From: Siphonodentalium dalli | Lineage: Eukaryota; Mollusca; Scaphopoda; Gadilida; Siphonodentaliidae | Reading direction: 5' to 3' | DNA length: 64,000 nucleotides | Assembly: GCA_032622095.1 (NCBI GenBank) | Contig: CP136069.1 | Span: forward strand, 183,079,122 to 183,143,121 | In this document: positions 42,181-54,089 of the stretch, in pieces | Position numbering within the stretch: the stretch's first letter is position 1 | Layout: each line of letters begins with the position of its first letter | Program-made: the position numbers and the translations under genes | Notes under the pieces: generated by a model | What the model saw: only the letters and a program-made list of their open reading frames with translations | Told to the model about the DNA's origin: nothing | Database searches by the model: none

Positions 42181-43365
42181 TAATGCATTCTCTTATATAT
42201 GCAAGGCATCCTATGGGAGACTCGCATATATAAGAGAATGCATTGGCACAGGTTTTCAAAAAAATTCATGAAGCTCCAGTTATGGAAGGATTAATCATAA
42301 ATAATGGTCTCCCATATGGCACCTTGTATATATAAAAGAATGCACTGGCTTGCATAGTCAAGATAAATGTTGTTAGGTCAATGAATTCTCTTAAATATGT
42401 GAGTCTGCCAATGGGAGACTGGCATATATAAGAGAATGCATTGGTATAGTGTTTTTGCAAAATTTCAGGAAGCTCCAGTCATGAAATGTGCAAAATTATT
42501 TGAACTTTCCTCTTAGAACACTTTAAATTGTAAAAATATAGCATCGCAAGGTGTTTGGAAATCCCTTCAGTTTGTAAGTCTAACACACAATTTGTTCAAA
42601 AATAGTTTTGTCTTCATCATAGACTAATAAAGAAATCATGTTTTGTACACAATCTACATTGTAGTCAGAAAATTACTAAAACAATGAAAAGGCTGTACAA
42701 AAAATTTCTAGTTTTTGAAATATCTGACCATCATATATTGAATTTGGCTCAGTGTGATACACTCCCATTCTTGAAAACACACAACTTGAAAAATCCTTAC
42801 TCTAACAGATGGATTAATAATTATCTCTTTCTGTAACAATTATTTTATAGTTTCCTGTGTATAACATAATAAATATGAATCGAAGACCCTTGCCTGGAAA
42901 CACTTCTATCAATTAGTATTATAATAGTATACAATCAATTTCCAGTATTTTAATGGTATCTCCGGCTTATTTTTATAATTTTATAACCAGTAAACTATAC
43001 AACACATGTTAGAGGAAGAGATAATCCATCTTTAGTGAATCCTGGAAATTTGTAAATGATTAAATTTCTTCTGTAAAGCAGGAAAATAAAATCTACAAAA
43101 CATGCAGTTGGAAGGACTTGGGAGACTCGAATATATAATATAACCATTTCTTGATGGGAACTGCGCTGGTGGAGCAATGAATCATGTGCCAGTGCATTCC
43201 CTTATATTTGCAGATACCATACTAGGTAGCCTCACATATATAAGAGAATGCACTGGCTTACAAGGTCAAGGTAAATATTGTTAGGCCAATGTACATGTAA
43301 TGTATTCTCTTACATATTCTAGGATCCCTACTGGAAACTACCATATATAAGAGAATGCATTAGCA
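42181..43365. repeat. cluster of ~65-bp palindromes
   Basis: Copies at about 42182-42245, 42310-42350 (half), 42380-42443, 43189-43258 and 43282-43364. The core is TGCATTCTCTTATATATG, a short loop, then CATATATAAGAGAATGCA, usually next to CCAAT / ATTGG(C). Two more copies are nested in the MITEs at 35129 and 38874. The segment at 42480-43100 also belongs to an interspersed family related to 52560-52990 and 63400-63860. Confidence 0.75.
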
Positions 43366-43525
43366 CATGGTTTTTTCGCAATATTTCCAATGCTCCAATC
43401 ATGGAAGGGTGAATGCTGCTCCCATAATGAAAGGGTTAATTGATTTTATTCCAAATAGACATTTTTTGTTTTAGTTTTAGTTCCGACCCTCCAGGTTTGG
43501 TATTTTGTCTCATAAATGAACCACA

Positions 43526-43707
43526 TACAGTAATGCCCTAATTAATCGACTGCTTAACCACAGCAGCATTATGGGTAACTTTTCAGGATTTAGTTGGAAA
43601 TATGGCTTGTTGCCATTCACCGGAAAGCCATATTTTCGACTAAATGCTCAAAAGTTACCCATAATTCTGCTGTGGTTAAGGAGTCAATTATTTAGGGCAT
43701 TACTGTA
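43526..43707. mobile_element. foldback MITE with TA ends
   Basis: TACAGTAATGCCCTAATTAA left end and GGGCATTACTGTA right end with inverted arms. A partial relative follows at about 43796-43903. Confidence 0.75.
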
Positions 43708-43903
43708 CTATGATGGTGGTGGTTCTGCTGAGTTTAGTAAGGCCAAATCAAATTAATGTTCTGTTTCTGAGACACTGCCACTTCATTATTATATGGGAGA
43801 GATTTCCGATGAATGGCAACAAGCCATATTTCCGACTAAATCCGGAAAAGTTACCCATAATTCTGCTGTGGTATTGGAGTCGACTAATTAGGGCATTACT
43901 GTA

Positions 43904-44697
43904 GTTTTGATTACTCTGACTACTGATGGTATACATGTACTAGCACCTGCCATAAATCATGAATAACAGAGGTGAATCATGAGTACCGGATACAAAAAAT
44001 ATAGGATAGAAGCCATGGTTATTTCACACTGTTATAAATATGAAAATAATTACATTTTTGCTGCTGAAGTATTGTCCATAACTCCAGCTCATCAAGAAGT
44101 ATGAGACTGAATTATATCAAAATATGTCATTTTGACAAAAAATAATCAATTTGATGCTCAATGACAATTATTCTCAGTGAGATATATCATACAGTTCCAG
44201 GAGATTTCACTCCATTGTCACTATCCATATTTTCTTATCTGGTACCTGCTGGTACACAGAAAAATCACCTATTTGTTATTAGTATTCAGAATAGGAGTCT
44301 GGGGTCCGCCATGGGAGGGAGGGACATCATCAATATCATGAAGAGATATATTTAAGAAGACTTATTTTAAATGATTTATTAATAAGGTACTTAACACAAT
44401 AACACATGTATGAATTTTCACTAATGAATTAAATTTAATATAATTAAAAAGTCTGTTAATAACTGAATATCACAATTGACTGTCACTACTAGTAGCTGTG
44501 ATAGACTTGCAATTGAATTTATTAATTGAGTAATTGGCAATCATGAATATTTTTGTGGGACAAACCCCAGCTTCTGGCATGATTTAGTCCTTGTTTAAAT
44601 TATTGTTGAATGTTGGGTCAACAGCCTGGAGCTATCTAGTTGAAATTGAAGAAACCCCCTCCCCTAGATCATGCCATGAATCTTTACTCTGCTTATC
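43904..44697. other. non-coding, nothing recognised
   Basis: AT-rich sequence with no supported gene or clear repeat. Confidence 0.45.
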
Positions 44698-45075
44698 GCC
44701 TGTAGAGATCTTATTCCATCAGTACAAAACTTGGGAACTTTTTTATGTTTTGATAGGGAACTTTATAACATTGAAAAAACAAGGCAGGGAACATATTTAT
44801 TTGTTTATAATTGTTCCTCGATAATCAACTTCAAAGTATGGGGGAAATTCCATGATTGTAAGTGCGCATAGCAAACTCACCCGTCAAGTCTGTTAAATAA
44901 TGTCATCTCGAGCTGGCACTTTCGCCTACTTATGAATAAACTGTTAAGCGACAGGTATTAACAAAGAAATATATTCCCGTGTTATTTTTTCAGCTTTATA
45001 AGGTTCCCTATCAAAACCTCAAAAAGTTCCCAGGTTTTTCATTGGTACAATATGATTTCTACGGGCATTAGCCTC
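44698..45075. repeat. inverted repeat, ~75-bp arms
   Basis: AACTTGGGAACTTTTTTATG / GTTTTGATAGGGAAC at 44727-44765 is matched in reverse by GTTCCCTATCAAAAC / GTTCCCAGGTTTTTC at 45002-45040. MITE-like. Confidence 0.6.
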
Positions 45076-45104
45076 TGGGAGGCCAAATTGCCATTTAGTA
45101 ATGA

Positions 45105-46300
45105 AGTGTGATTAAGCGCAATTAATTGCACTTGAGCGCAATTAATTGCACTTAAGCACAAATAATTACACTTAAGCAGAATTACTTGAACTTATCATTG
45201 TTCTTAAGCGCAATCATTGATCTTAAGTGCAGTCGATTGCGCTTAAGCATAGTAATTTGTTCTTGAAAACATAATTATTTGTGCTTAAGCGCAATCAATC
45301 TTGCTGTGCGCAATCAATTGGCTAATCTTAAGCGCATTTCATGGTTATATGTAACTATTATATAAAACACCCCTGGTGAATAAATAGGTTTATCCATAAC
45401 TCAACCTTATAGTTCTTACTGACATATCACCTCTTGTTTTCATTAGTTTGGATGGGTAGGGAGCAAGTCTAAGTTCTTTATTGATATGGTAGACTCGCGA
45501 TAGCATTACCTTCTGTTTTAGTTCAGGCAATTCGTGATAGCATTGACTTCTGTATTAGTTGGTGCAACTTTGATTTTCGAGTATATACCGGTATACATGT
45601 GCACCATATGAGGGAAGCAGGTCCTCAGTGACACCATATTCGCGCTACAGTTTATGACATGGACATACTACAAGAGACGCTGATTTAATAAAACTACCAG
45701 AGCTCGAGGAGTGAGACACCAAAGCTCCCAGAATGAAACACATATTTTTGGGACAGGGATGCTGATAATATGACAATATTTAGGGTTTTTCACACGATTT
45801 AAGTAAATAAGTAAACCCTCATACAGTGACACCACATTATTGCTATATGACCATAGCTATGGCCCAAATCTGTGCAAAAATTCTTTAAAAAAAATATATT
45901 AAAACATACTAGAGGAGACATCCATTTTTTGGATATAAGGGATGCTGATAATTATATGACATTATGGATTATCTTTGAATGTTGCACACATACAGTTAGA
46001 GGTAACTGTACTAGGCTTATTTAAAAAGGTTAAAATTAGCACATGCTCTTCTTGTGATGCTAGGCGATACTCCAGGTTATGACAATTAATATTGTATGGG
46101 TAGGCTAGATAGTAGTTACAATTAATTGCACTTGAGCGCAATTAATCATGCTTAAGTGCAACTCATAATGCTTAAGCATGAATGCCCTATTTGTACTTAA
46201 GCACAATATTTTATCGCACTTATGCACAATCGTTTGCCCTTAAGTGCAATAAATTTTGCTTAAGCGCATTCAATTGCACTTAAGCGCAATTCAATGTGAA
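45105..46300. repeat. two CTTAAG/TTAAGCGCAAT arrays with non-coding spacer
   Basis: Arrays at 45105-45345 and 46110-46300 consist of degenerate units such as GCACTTAAGCGCAATTAATT. The spacer 45346-46110 shows no gene. Confidence 0.65.
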
Positions 46301-47082
46301 TGTGGCCTCTCATAATCATATTACCCAGAGTAGAGATCATTCATGGCATGATCTACACTTCCCCCAACAAAAAAATATATCTAATATTGGGCCATGCACA
46401 CATTTTGAAATTAGTCATTTTAATACTATACGGGTCACTGTTGAGACTTGTTGAATTTGAATCTGCAGGGTCTGTGTGTAGTCAGTGTAGGCATAATGCA
46501 GCCAGTCCAATCCAAAGCCATACATGCATATTAGTACATTTCAGTGTCAAATTGCACTTGCTACATGTACATTTGTCTGACGCTATCTACCCACACTGTT
46601 TTTTTTAAATCTGCGTGTTTGAACGATTGGTTCTCCAACAGGTCCCATTGAGACCCGAGTCACTCGGCTCCTTGGTCATCAGGCTGAGAATTCCCGCTGT
46701 TGACAATATTCAATTACAATGTCAACAACACACGAACTTATTCGAAACGAGTTTTGACCAGTTTTCCAGGCAATAATCGTTGAATTCATATGTGACGACC
46801 CAACACTCAACGCACCATACACCGAGTTAAAACTCCGATAATCTAATTCAAATATACGTTCTAACTAGGTTTTAATTAATTTACTTCGTCTTGAGAATGA
46901 GAGTGATTTATTATTCCAAAGTCGTAAAAACAATCGTATCAAATTGGTGACGAAAGGTCGCCGACCAATCGGATCGTGCGGATGGAATTGTGGCTAAAAA
47001 TAGATATCTTCGGGATTCCGCCTTATCATTGCTTCAGTCAATGGGGGTATATTGGTGAAGATTGTTGTGTCACTTTAAACTA
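46301..47082. other. non-coding, no gene supported
   Basis: A 102-codon frame (46300-46608) has no recognisable domain. I see nothing else. Confidence 0.45.
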
Positions 47083-47306
47083 ACATGGGAGCATATATAC
47101 AGCAATTTTGAGATTGGTTGGACTCCACCTTGCAGAGTTATTTCAGTTTTGGACTTAAATATACAACAACAAAAAACCCCAACACACCTATGTTTTTGTC
47201 CCTGGTTGAAATGCGTTTTGTATCACTTGTATATTATTGTATGGAATTACCTCACCGCATTCGAAATCAAAGGATATGTGTCATTAGCTGCCACATAGCA
47301 TTAATA
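47083..47306. repeat. dispersed copy of part of the 2.5-kb unit
   Basis: Closely matches 24040-24260 (AACATGGGAGCATATATACA through GCCACATAGCATTAATA). The same segment therefore occurs four times in the window, and short frames over it are repeat shadows. Confidence 0.85.
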
Positions 47307-47336
47307 CTAGGGAACGTAGAACTCAGTTATTCACAA

Positions 47337-47444
47337 AATCCATCTCTGACTGAAACGAACCCATATAAAAAGCACCATGGTTGTATAACGAATCCATCTC
47401 TGAGTGGAACCAACCCATATAAAAAGCACCATGGTTGTATAGCG
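47337..47444. repeat. 54-bp tandem duplication
   Basis: Two copies starting AATCCATCTCTGA and ending near CACCATGGTTGTATA.CG, at 47337 and 47391. Confidence 0.8.
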
Positions 47445-47584
47445 CCACGTTTTGAGTAACTGACGACTTTTGAAGAAAAGCGTTTTTTAAAGAAAAAAAA
47501 TATATATTGACTAAATAACGGATGTATTCAGAAATAAAAATAATAATAACACAAACATTTAAAGAACGTTTTTATAGAGCGTTT

Positions 47585-47770
47585 TTCCGGAAGAAGTAAT
47601 TTACAACAGTATGTACTGATTTACATGGGGTTTACCAATGTATATCCTGTTTCACCAACATTTTACGAGAGTAAACTGGGGTACACCATGCCTTTACTTG
47701 CATGAAATTTACAAGGGTATGTCTTTTTACATGTGTGTAGATGGCTTTTACCAGAGTAAATGTTATGAAG
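47585..47770. repeat. degenerate TTTAC array
   Basis: About ten TTTAC/TTTACC-like motifs at irregular 12-26-bp spacing, similar to 21880-22400. Confidence 0.4.
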
Positions 47771-47774
47771 CAAT

Positions 47775-48240
47775 GTAAAGTATTGCCAACTTGGTATAAC
47801 TATACAGCTGAGCTACATGTACGTCCGTTGGGCCCTGCGAATCTTCACTTTTCCCAAGATTTGAAATCCGATATCGAATCGGGTGGTGACATCGTTGTCA
47901 AATCGAATTTCGAATAGAATCGGCAACAGCGGCGCGAGTTTGTTGATATAAAGGGCGACGGATAGAGTCTGATTATAAGTTTCAATAATGTAACCAACAA
48001 TTGATGCAGAGTATGATTTTGAGAAAATAATTGTGCTGTTGGTGGTTAATCGTTATATTCATCATCTGAAGTCTCATTGTTCAATACAGAAATAGAAAAT
48101 GGCCGTAGCGTATGCGACTCAGATCGGTCCAAGCTGCTTTATAAGATCTTATAACACAATAACGGTGTCATATATAAAGACAACCTGCATTCGTTATATA
48201 AGACAAGAGTCAGAATAATGGATATTCGAGCTATGCTGTT
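47775..48240 (+). repeat. paralogous copy of the GPCR 5' flank
   Basis: Collinear with 4005-4172 plus 4596-4880. It then passes from the region homologous to the GPCR leader (ATGGATATTCGAGCTATG, compare ATGGATGTTCGAGCTGTG) straight into the minisatellite derived from GPCR codons. Confidence 0.8.
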
Positions 48241-49160
48241 GATGTCCGCACCATTCAGAGATCAGTGATGCCCGCATCATTCAGAGGTCAGTGATGCCCG
48301 CACCATTCAGAGGTCAGTGATGCCCGCACCATTCAGAGATCAGTGATGCCCGCCATTCAGAGATCAGTGATGCCCACACCATTTAGAGATCAGTGATGCC
48401 CGCCATTCAGAGATCAGTGATGCCCGCCATTCAGAGATCAGTGATGCCGCACCATTCAGAGATCAGTGATTCCCGCACCATTCAGATGTCAGTGATGCCC
48501 GCACCATTCAGATGTCAGTGATGCCCGCACCATTCAGATGTCAGTGATGCCCGCACCATTCAGAGATCAGTGATGCCCGCACCATTCAGAGATCAGTGAT
48601 ACCCGCCATTCAGAGATCAGTGATGCCCGCCATTCAGAGATCAGTGATGCCCGCCATTCAGAGATCAGTGATGCCCGCCATTCAGAGATCAGTGATGCCC
48701 GCCATTCAGAGATTAGTGATGCCCGCCATTCAGAGATCAGCGATGCCCGCCATTCAGAGATCAGTGATGCCCGCCATTCAGAGATCAGTGATGCCCGCCA
48801 TTCAGAGATCAGTGATGCCCGCCATTCAGAGATCAGTGATGCCCGCCATTCAGAGATTAGTGATGCCCGCCATTCAGAGATCAGTGATGCCCGCCATTCA
48901 GAGATTAGTGATGCCCGCCATTCAGAGATTAGTGATGCCCGCCATTCAGAGATTAGTGATGCCCGCCATTCAGAGATTAGTGATGCCCGCACCATTCAGA
49001 GATCAGCGATGCCCGCACCATTCAGAGATTAGTGATGCCCGCACCATTCAGAGATTAGTGATGCCCGCCATTCAGAGATCAGTGATGCCCGCACCATTCA
49101 GAGATCAGTGATGCCCGCACCATTCAGATATCAGTGATGCCCGCACCATCGAGGAGATCA
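48241..49160. repeat. 24/26-bp minisatellite derived from GPCR coding sequence
   Basis: About 36 copies. Outer units are 26 bp (GATGCCCGCACCATTCAG plus AGATCAGT). Inner units (about 48600-48990) are 24 bp (GATGCCCGCC ATTCAGAGATCAGT). The unit matches GPCR positions 5108-5135 (ACCATTCAGGAGATCAGTG then ATGCCCGC). Because 24 is a multiple of three, both strands stay open in the core; these are not evidence of a protein. Confidence 0.9.
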
Positions 49161-49502
49161 GTCACGTGACCGGAATTAATAAGGTACAAAAACTCCCCCG
49201 GTAGAAAACGGGGAGGGGAGTCGTCACGCGCGCGCCATTTTTGTCACCCAGTATTTTATAACTTTTTAAACACACGGTTCACAGTCTATTTGAGGTTACT
49301 TATTATTTACGGGATGTGACCCATATCCTCTGATATTTCATTGGACATCGTTATTTTACAAATAAGGCGATATTAATTTCGGTCAGTGACTAGAATCTGC
49401 GGGATTGGTCAGTAGCACTTTTATAGTTCACACCGTATACAAAACACGACTCCATCTGACACTAACTCATTCTCAGCTAAAATTATACATTACGAATGCA
49501 TT

Positions 49503-50008
49503 ATGGAATCTGAACTTCTCGTCAAACACATCAGCCGGGCATTACGAATGCATTATGGAATCTAAACTTCTCGTCAAACGCATCGGCCGGGGCATAACGA
49601 ACGCATTATGGAATCTAAACCTCTCGTCAACACATCGGCCGGGACAGATATTTGACTGTGTCAGAATTTAATTCCATACGAAACTGGGAAACAGTTTGAC
49701 TTTGCAGAGATGGTTGTGCCTTACTGATAATATGAGGTATATGGGGGGAGCACATTCTTTTAAAAAACCCGATGGACACATTACATCTAGGACACAATGT
49801 GTATGCAGCTTTAGACCACGAGCTTGGAGTATTGCATATTCGCCAGTGCTTTTACCCGAAGGACTCTGAGGGCATACACCCTACGCCGAAAGTAGTTAAT
49901 TTGAGCCGGCTAGAATTTAGTGCTATAGTTCAAAATGTAGCCACCGTTAAAGAAGTTATTCCGGAACTAGAACACTTGGAACAATATTATACCTCATATC
50001 GCACGTAA
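49503..50008 (+). pseudogene. PC4-like protein, decayed, with triplicated 5' end
   Basis: The second PC4-like half is open at 49772-50008 (MDTLHLGHNVYAALDHELG, LHIRQCFYPKDSEGIHP) and clearly related to residues 70-136 of the 16697-17209 protein. The 5' coding start (ATGGAATCTGAACTTCTCGT) is present three times in tandem at about 49490-49650. The first PC4 domain is mostly lost. Confidence 0.75.
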
Positions 50009-50281
50009 AAGGTGAATCTACCCGGCACTGGCTCACTCTCAGGTAAAATGGTGTACAAGATCGCATATGTTCGGGAGAAGAGGAATTAAATGAGCAACAA
50101 ATGAGAGGGGCAAAGAGCCAATGAGCATTATAGGAGAGGCGGTTGTCAAAAAAGCACAAAAACTGAAAGAAAAATAAAGACGAATGTTTAACGAGTCGAA
50201 TGTGCATATCGATATACCACACTATATCTTCACTTCTTTTCGAATTTATATCGGCGATCGATCTTCCTATAATTCGGAATA

Positions 50282-50904
50282 ATGCGGAATAATCTTATCA
50301 ACGAACTACAATTTACAAAGACAAGTAAACAGGAAAGTGGAGTTATGACAGGGACACCGTTGAAGGAGGATATATTCGGGGAATGCGAAGATACTGCCTA
50401 TGACCTATATAGACGGTTCTGGATTCGGACGAAAATGAAGGGGGTGCTCGGGACGGTGCAAAACATAGTATCGACGGTAGTAACACGTCATTCCACGGTG
50501 CAGTAATTGATTGTAAGATACATGCGGAATGTGTCAACGAGATGGACACATTCAAAGGTCTATATAAACGCGCCAGCAAAGACCCTGAAACAATGGAATT
50601 GTGGTCAAACATGGCTGATAACTAATGAATGAAGAGAACATGCAATGAGAAGAGGCTGAGGAAAAAGCTGAACGAGAATGCATTGACGCATATTGTGATC
50701 TTTTTCTCAAGACTTACAGACGTTTGATAGAATACCAGCATCGATTGAAAACATCCCCCACACATAACACTATCATTAAGAAAATGGACCAGCTGACCAA
50801 ACTTGGATATAATAATGAATGAGCTGTGATGAAGCGATGAGCAAATTCAAGAAACTCTTAGAAATAAATCTAACGGTTGAAGATTCAGACAATGATTAAA
50901 TTTC
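50282..50904 (+). pseudogene. broken coding region, family not recognised
   Basis: Successive frames read like one protein: an acidic/Ser segment (LDSDENEGGARDG, from about 50418), DTFKGLYKRASKDPETMELW, then EAEEKAERECIDAYCDLFLK TYRRLIEYQHRLK and a tail KFKKLLEINLTVEDSDND before AATAAA at 50905. At least two stops or frameshifts lie between. It follows the PC4-like remnant in the same orientation. No assignment is offered. Confidence 0.4.
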
Positions 50905-50930
50905 AATAAACTTCATCAAAATGTTATTCT

Positions 50931-51209
50931 TGTCTTTGTTTTATATTCATATTTGGGTAGGAGACAAGATGGACTAGAGAGAGATAGACTGAAATCATCT
51001 TTATTCATAAAAGTGTATTAAGAACCTGGTCTCGATGTTTAAAAAAAAAAAAAAATCGAAAGCTAAACAATATATAAATCGAAAAAAAAAAGTTTTTAAA
51101 GTTTTATGAACAAAATTATTTTGAAAAATTTGAAGTTTATTTTTAAAAGTTTAAAAAAAAAAATTAATTTTTGTTTAAAATTTGAAATTTTTTAAGTTTA
51201 AAAAAAAAT
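50931..51209. other. AT-rich, A/T homopolymer tracts
   Basis: Low-complexity runs of A and T at 51040-51210 with no gene. Confidence 0.6.
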
Positions 51210-51500
51210 GAGTGTCGTGTGTCCATTTAACATTCGCCCACCGTGAGTGACTTGTGTCCCTTTAACATTCACCCACCGCGAGTGCCTCATGTTCCTGAAC
51301 ATTCACACACTGAGTGCCGTGTGCCCCTTTAACATTCAGCAACCGTGATTGACATGTGTTCCTTTAACACCACACATTGGCACACAATGTGAGTGCCGTC
51401 TTTCCCTTTAACAATCACCCACCGCGATTAGTGCCTCGTGCTCCTTCAATATTCACACACCGCGAGAGAATTGTGTCCCTTTAATATTTACCCACCACGA
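51210..51500. repeat. ~45-bp degenerate tandem repeat
   Basis: About six to seven units of the form GTGTCCCTTTAACATTCACC CACCGCGAGTGCC with substitutions. Confidence 0.75.
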
Positions 51501-52299
51501 TTCCACAGATAGCTTTTTAAATGATTCTAAGATATGTAGACTCTGCTAACGTAAATATACAGCATATGGTACTAATAAGGAGCGTTTATTTTTGGTAAAG
51601 ACAGATTGATACCGATTCCCTTACAGAGTTGCATAATTATCATGGTGTTCCCACAGAACTCTTAAAGTTCGCTCTAAGACCAGTTAGAATATCAACAATA
51701 CATAGGCATATGCAAGGACGCGTGAACTGGCAGATTCCCCCTTAGTCTTATAGTCCGGGTCACGATTGGCACCGATTCCGCGAACATTATTCCATGGAAC
51801 TCTATGGCGATTAGTCTATCCGAAAGAGGAATTCTTAGAGTTTTGTGAAATAATTTTCATTATTGTCCTATTCCATAGAGGTCTGGAAGCTCTGACTAAG
51901 ACTATAACGATTACATCCGGCGATATATCAATAGTACATCAGCGGGCGGTGCCTATTGGTGCCAATCCTTTTGGCACGCGTTCTTACCATTCATGCCCTA
52001 TGCGGGGTCCATATCACTGAATGCTTTCGCGTGTGTCATAAAGTAAGAAGCACTGGAAATTATGAGGTTGAGAACAGATACAAAGAATTGCAGATTTATT
52101 GAATCCTGCGGACCAAGAGCCGCTTTACATATACAGAATATGGCCTTTATCATTTCTTACATAATCTTCTCACATTTACGCCTCTAGAGCTCAGTTTCTG
52201 GGCATGATAGACTTTCTCTCGCCGGAAACGCACAGGAACCTCTCGAATTGCGCACTGGGCGATTATTCAATTTCGGATGGATTTAGCAGGAGCGGTGCC
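51501..52299. other. non-coding or decayed coding, unassigned
   Basis: An 84-codon frame at 51766-52020 (GLEALTKTITITSGDIS, HSCPMRGPYH) reads somewhat protein-like, but I recognise no family and adjacent frames are broken. Nothing else is supported. Confidence 0.3.
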
Positions 52300-54080
52300 C
52301 ACCCCCCTCCCCCAGTGAGTTTAGTGTATTGAGTTACAATACGAATGACTACAATTCTCTTTTGCCTAGTGAACCTACATGTTATCAAAATAACCCCAAA
52401 AAATATGCTTTTAAGTTTTTTAATTTCATGCGCCTCCACATAATACTCAGCACATTGAGGGTGATGGAGTACCAAGTAGATGTAGATGTAACATTCAGTT
52501 ATGCATGTGATTTTGTGTCAAATCGGACAGAGAATATTTATTCAAACGGGAATAAATTTATCATTTTGTGTGTGTAATCTAGTTAGCAAATTACTAAAAC
52601 GGTTGTTCTCTAGTTTTTGAAATTCTTGACCATAAAATATGGAATTTGACTCATTTTGAGAAAAAGAGTCCCCAAAATTAGATACTGTATTACACTCCAG
52701 TTCTTGACGGAACATTACTCGAAAACATACTTAACGAATCTGAGAAAGGCTTTCTGTTCTGTAATTGGGGAAAGTAAGACATAAAAAATGGACATTCAAT
52801 TGAAAGAACTTGTTAATTTGAATTTTTGATATACATGCCTGAAAAAAATCCATAACTGAATGTTTCCAAATTTAGTTCACAAAATTCACCAAGTTTCCTG
52901 TTTTTGTTTCTTGTTGATTTGTAGTGTGTTCTTTATAAAGGGTTTATGCACTTATAAAAGACAAATTCTATTAGTAACGTGTATTAGCAACATTATATAG
53001 GTCGTATCACGACAGTCCGGACAAAAGTGTCATCTTTTTATATTTTGTACATATGTACATGTATGTGCTTCATTTCTAGTCTGAGAAACCGACCTTTTGA
53101 CAATTTATGAAGATGGCGTCCAACATGCCCACCGTTTTTTCAGACGTGTCACTAAGTCATTTCGATGCAAATTATGATGAGAAAATGTTGTCATTTGTAT
53201 ACAAATGCATACATTTTTGTGAAGCTAAGATATAATGCCAAATGTTTATGGCAAAATTGGAACTCATCGTCAAAGATGGCCGCCGGAGCAGGAAAACATG
53301 ATGTTTTTTCACTAACATCTTTAAGATCAGTTTCTGCAGTTTGTAACTGGTTGAGAATTGTTATTTTATTTTGTAATATTGTGTAATATTAATGTTAATT
53401 GATCATTGAGGCAATAAAATATGCCATTCATGGGGTCCCAGCCCCTTCCGATCCCTCAAAAATTAGATTTTACAGAACGTGGAATAAAATTTCACCAAAA
53501 ATCGCAATTGGAATTCTAGTCATATATTTCAACAAGAAATGGAAAGAACTGTGCAATGTAAGTGATGCATACCATAACTTACAATATTCCAAATCAATGA
53601 TATCCTTAAACTTGTCACTTTGGCTCAAAATGGATGCCAATAGGGAAATGGTAGATATATTGCCCCAGCGGGGCACACAATCTCTTATAAGTTATGGTTG
53701 ATGAACAAACTTGACTATTTTGTCTTATTTACATTGAATACTAACATTGTTGATGCACCTTGGTTAATTGTTACTATATTAACCACTGAGATTTCCAGAA
53801 ATATTGAATTTTTCTATCACAAACTTGACATCAAAATTAGCAACATGGTTATTGAACATGTCACTTAGTCAACTGACAACTAAATGTTCTATTCTGGTTG
53901 ACCCAGTACATTATGAGGCATGACAGATTCATTTAAAAGGATGCAGTATGGAATTTTTCAAAAAAACGACTTTTTGGGATTCTGGCCGTGTTTTTGAACG
54001 GAAATGGGCAGAACTTCGAAACTGAACTGAGAGGGATCATGTTATAAAGCTATGCTCGCCCATTACCGGTAGAATCAAAA
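52300..54080. repeat. interspersed repeat copy plus unassigned sequence
   Basis: 52560-52990 resembles 42640-42800 and 63400-63860 (TTACTAAAAC, TTTTTGAAAT.TCTGACCAT, AATTTGGCTCA, then a GTATGTTGTTTATGGAGGG-like end). 53860-54030 is partly the inverse of 54690-54850. The frame 53399-53701 (FYRTWNKISPKIAIGIL) is suggestive but unassigned. Confidence 0.45.
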
Positions 54081-54089
54081 TTGATCAAC

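Larger units (their letters stand above)
49161..50930 (+). mobile_element. remnant of a second virus-like/Polinton-related element
   Basis: Contains a decayed relative of the element's PC4-like gene with its promoter-side motif, and a second broken coding region ending near an AATAAA at 50905. No terminal repeats, polymerase or capsid genes are seen. It lies immediately after the GPCR-derived minisatellite, so this looks like a collapsed paralogous GPCR-plus-element locus. Confidence 0.55.

Noticed and set aside
48567-49111. Open frames of 142 and 171 codons on opposite strands
   Set aside because: Both are products of a 24-bp repeat unit being a multiple of three; no start context, domain or unique sequence.
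48241-49160. CRISPR-like array of regular short repeats
   Set aside because: Units are contiguous 24/26-bp repeats without unique spacers, in a eukaryotic context, and derive from a GPCR exon.
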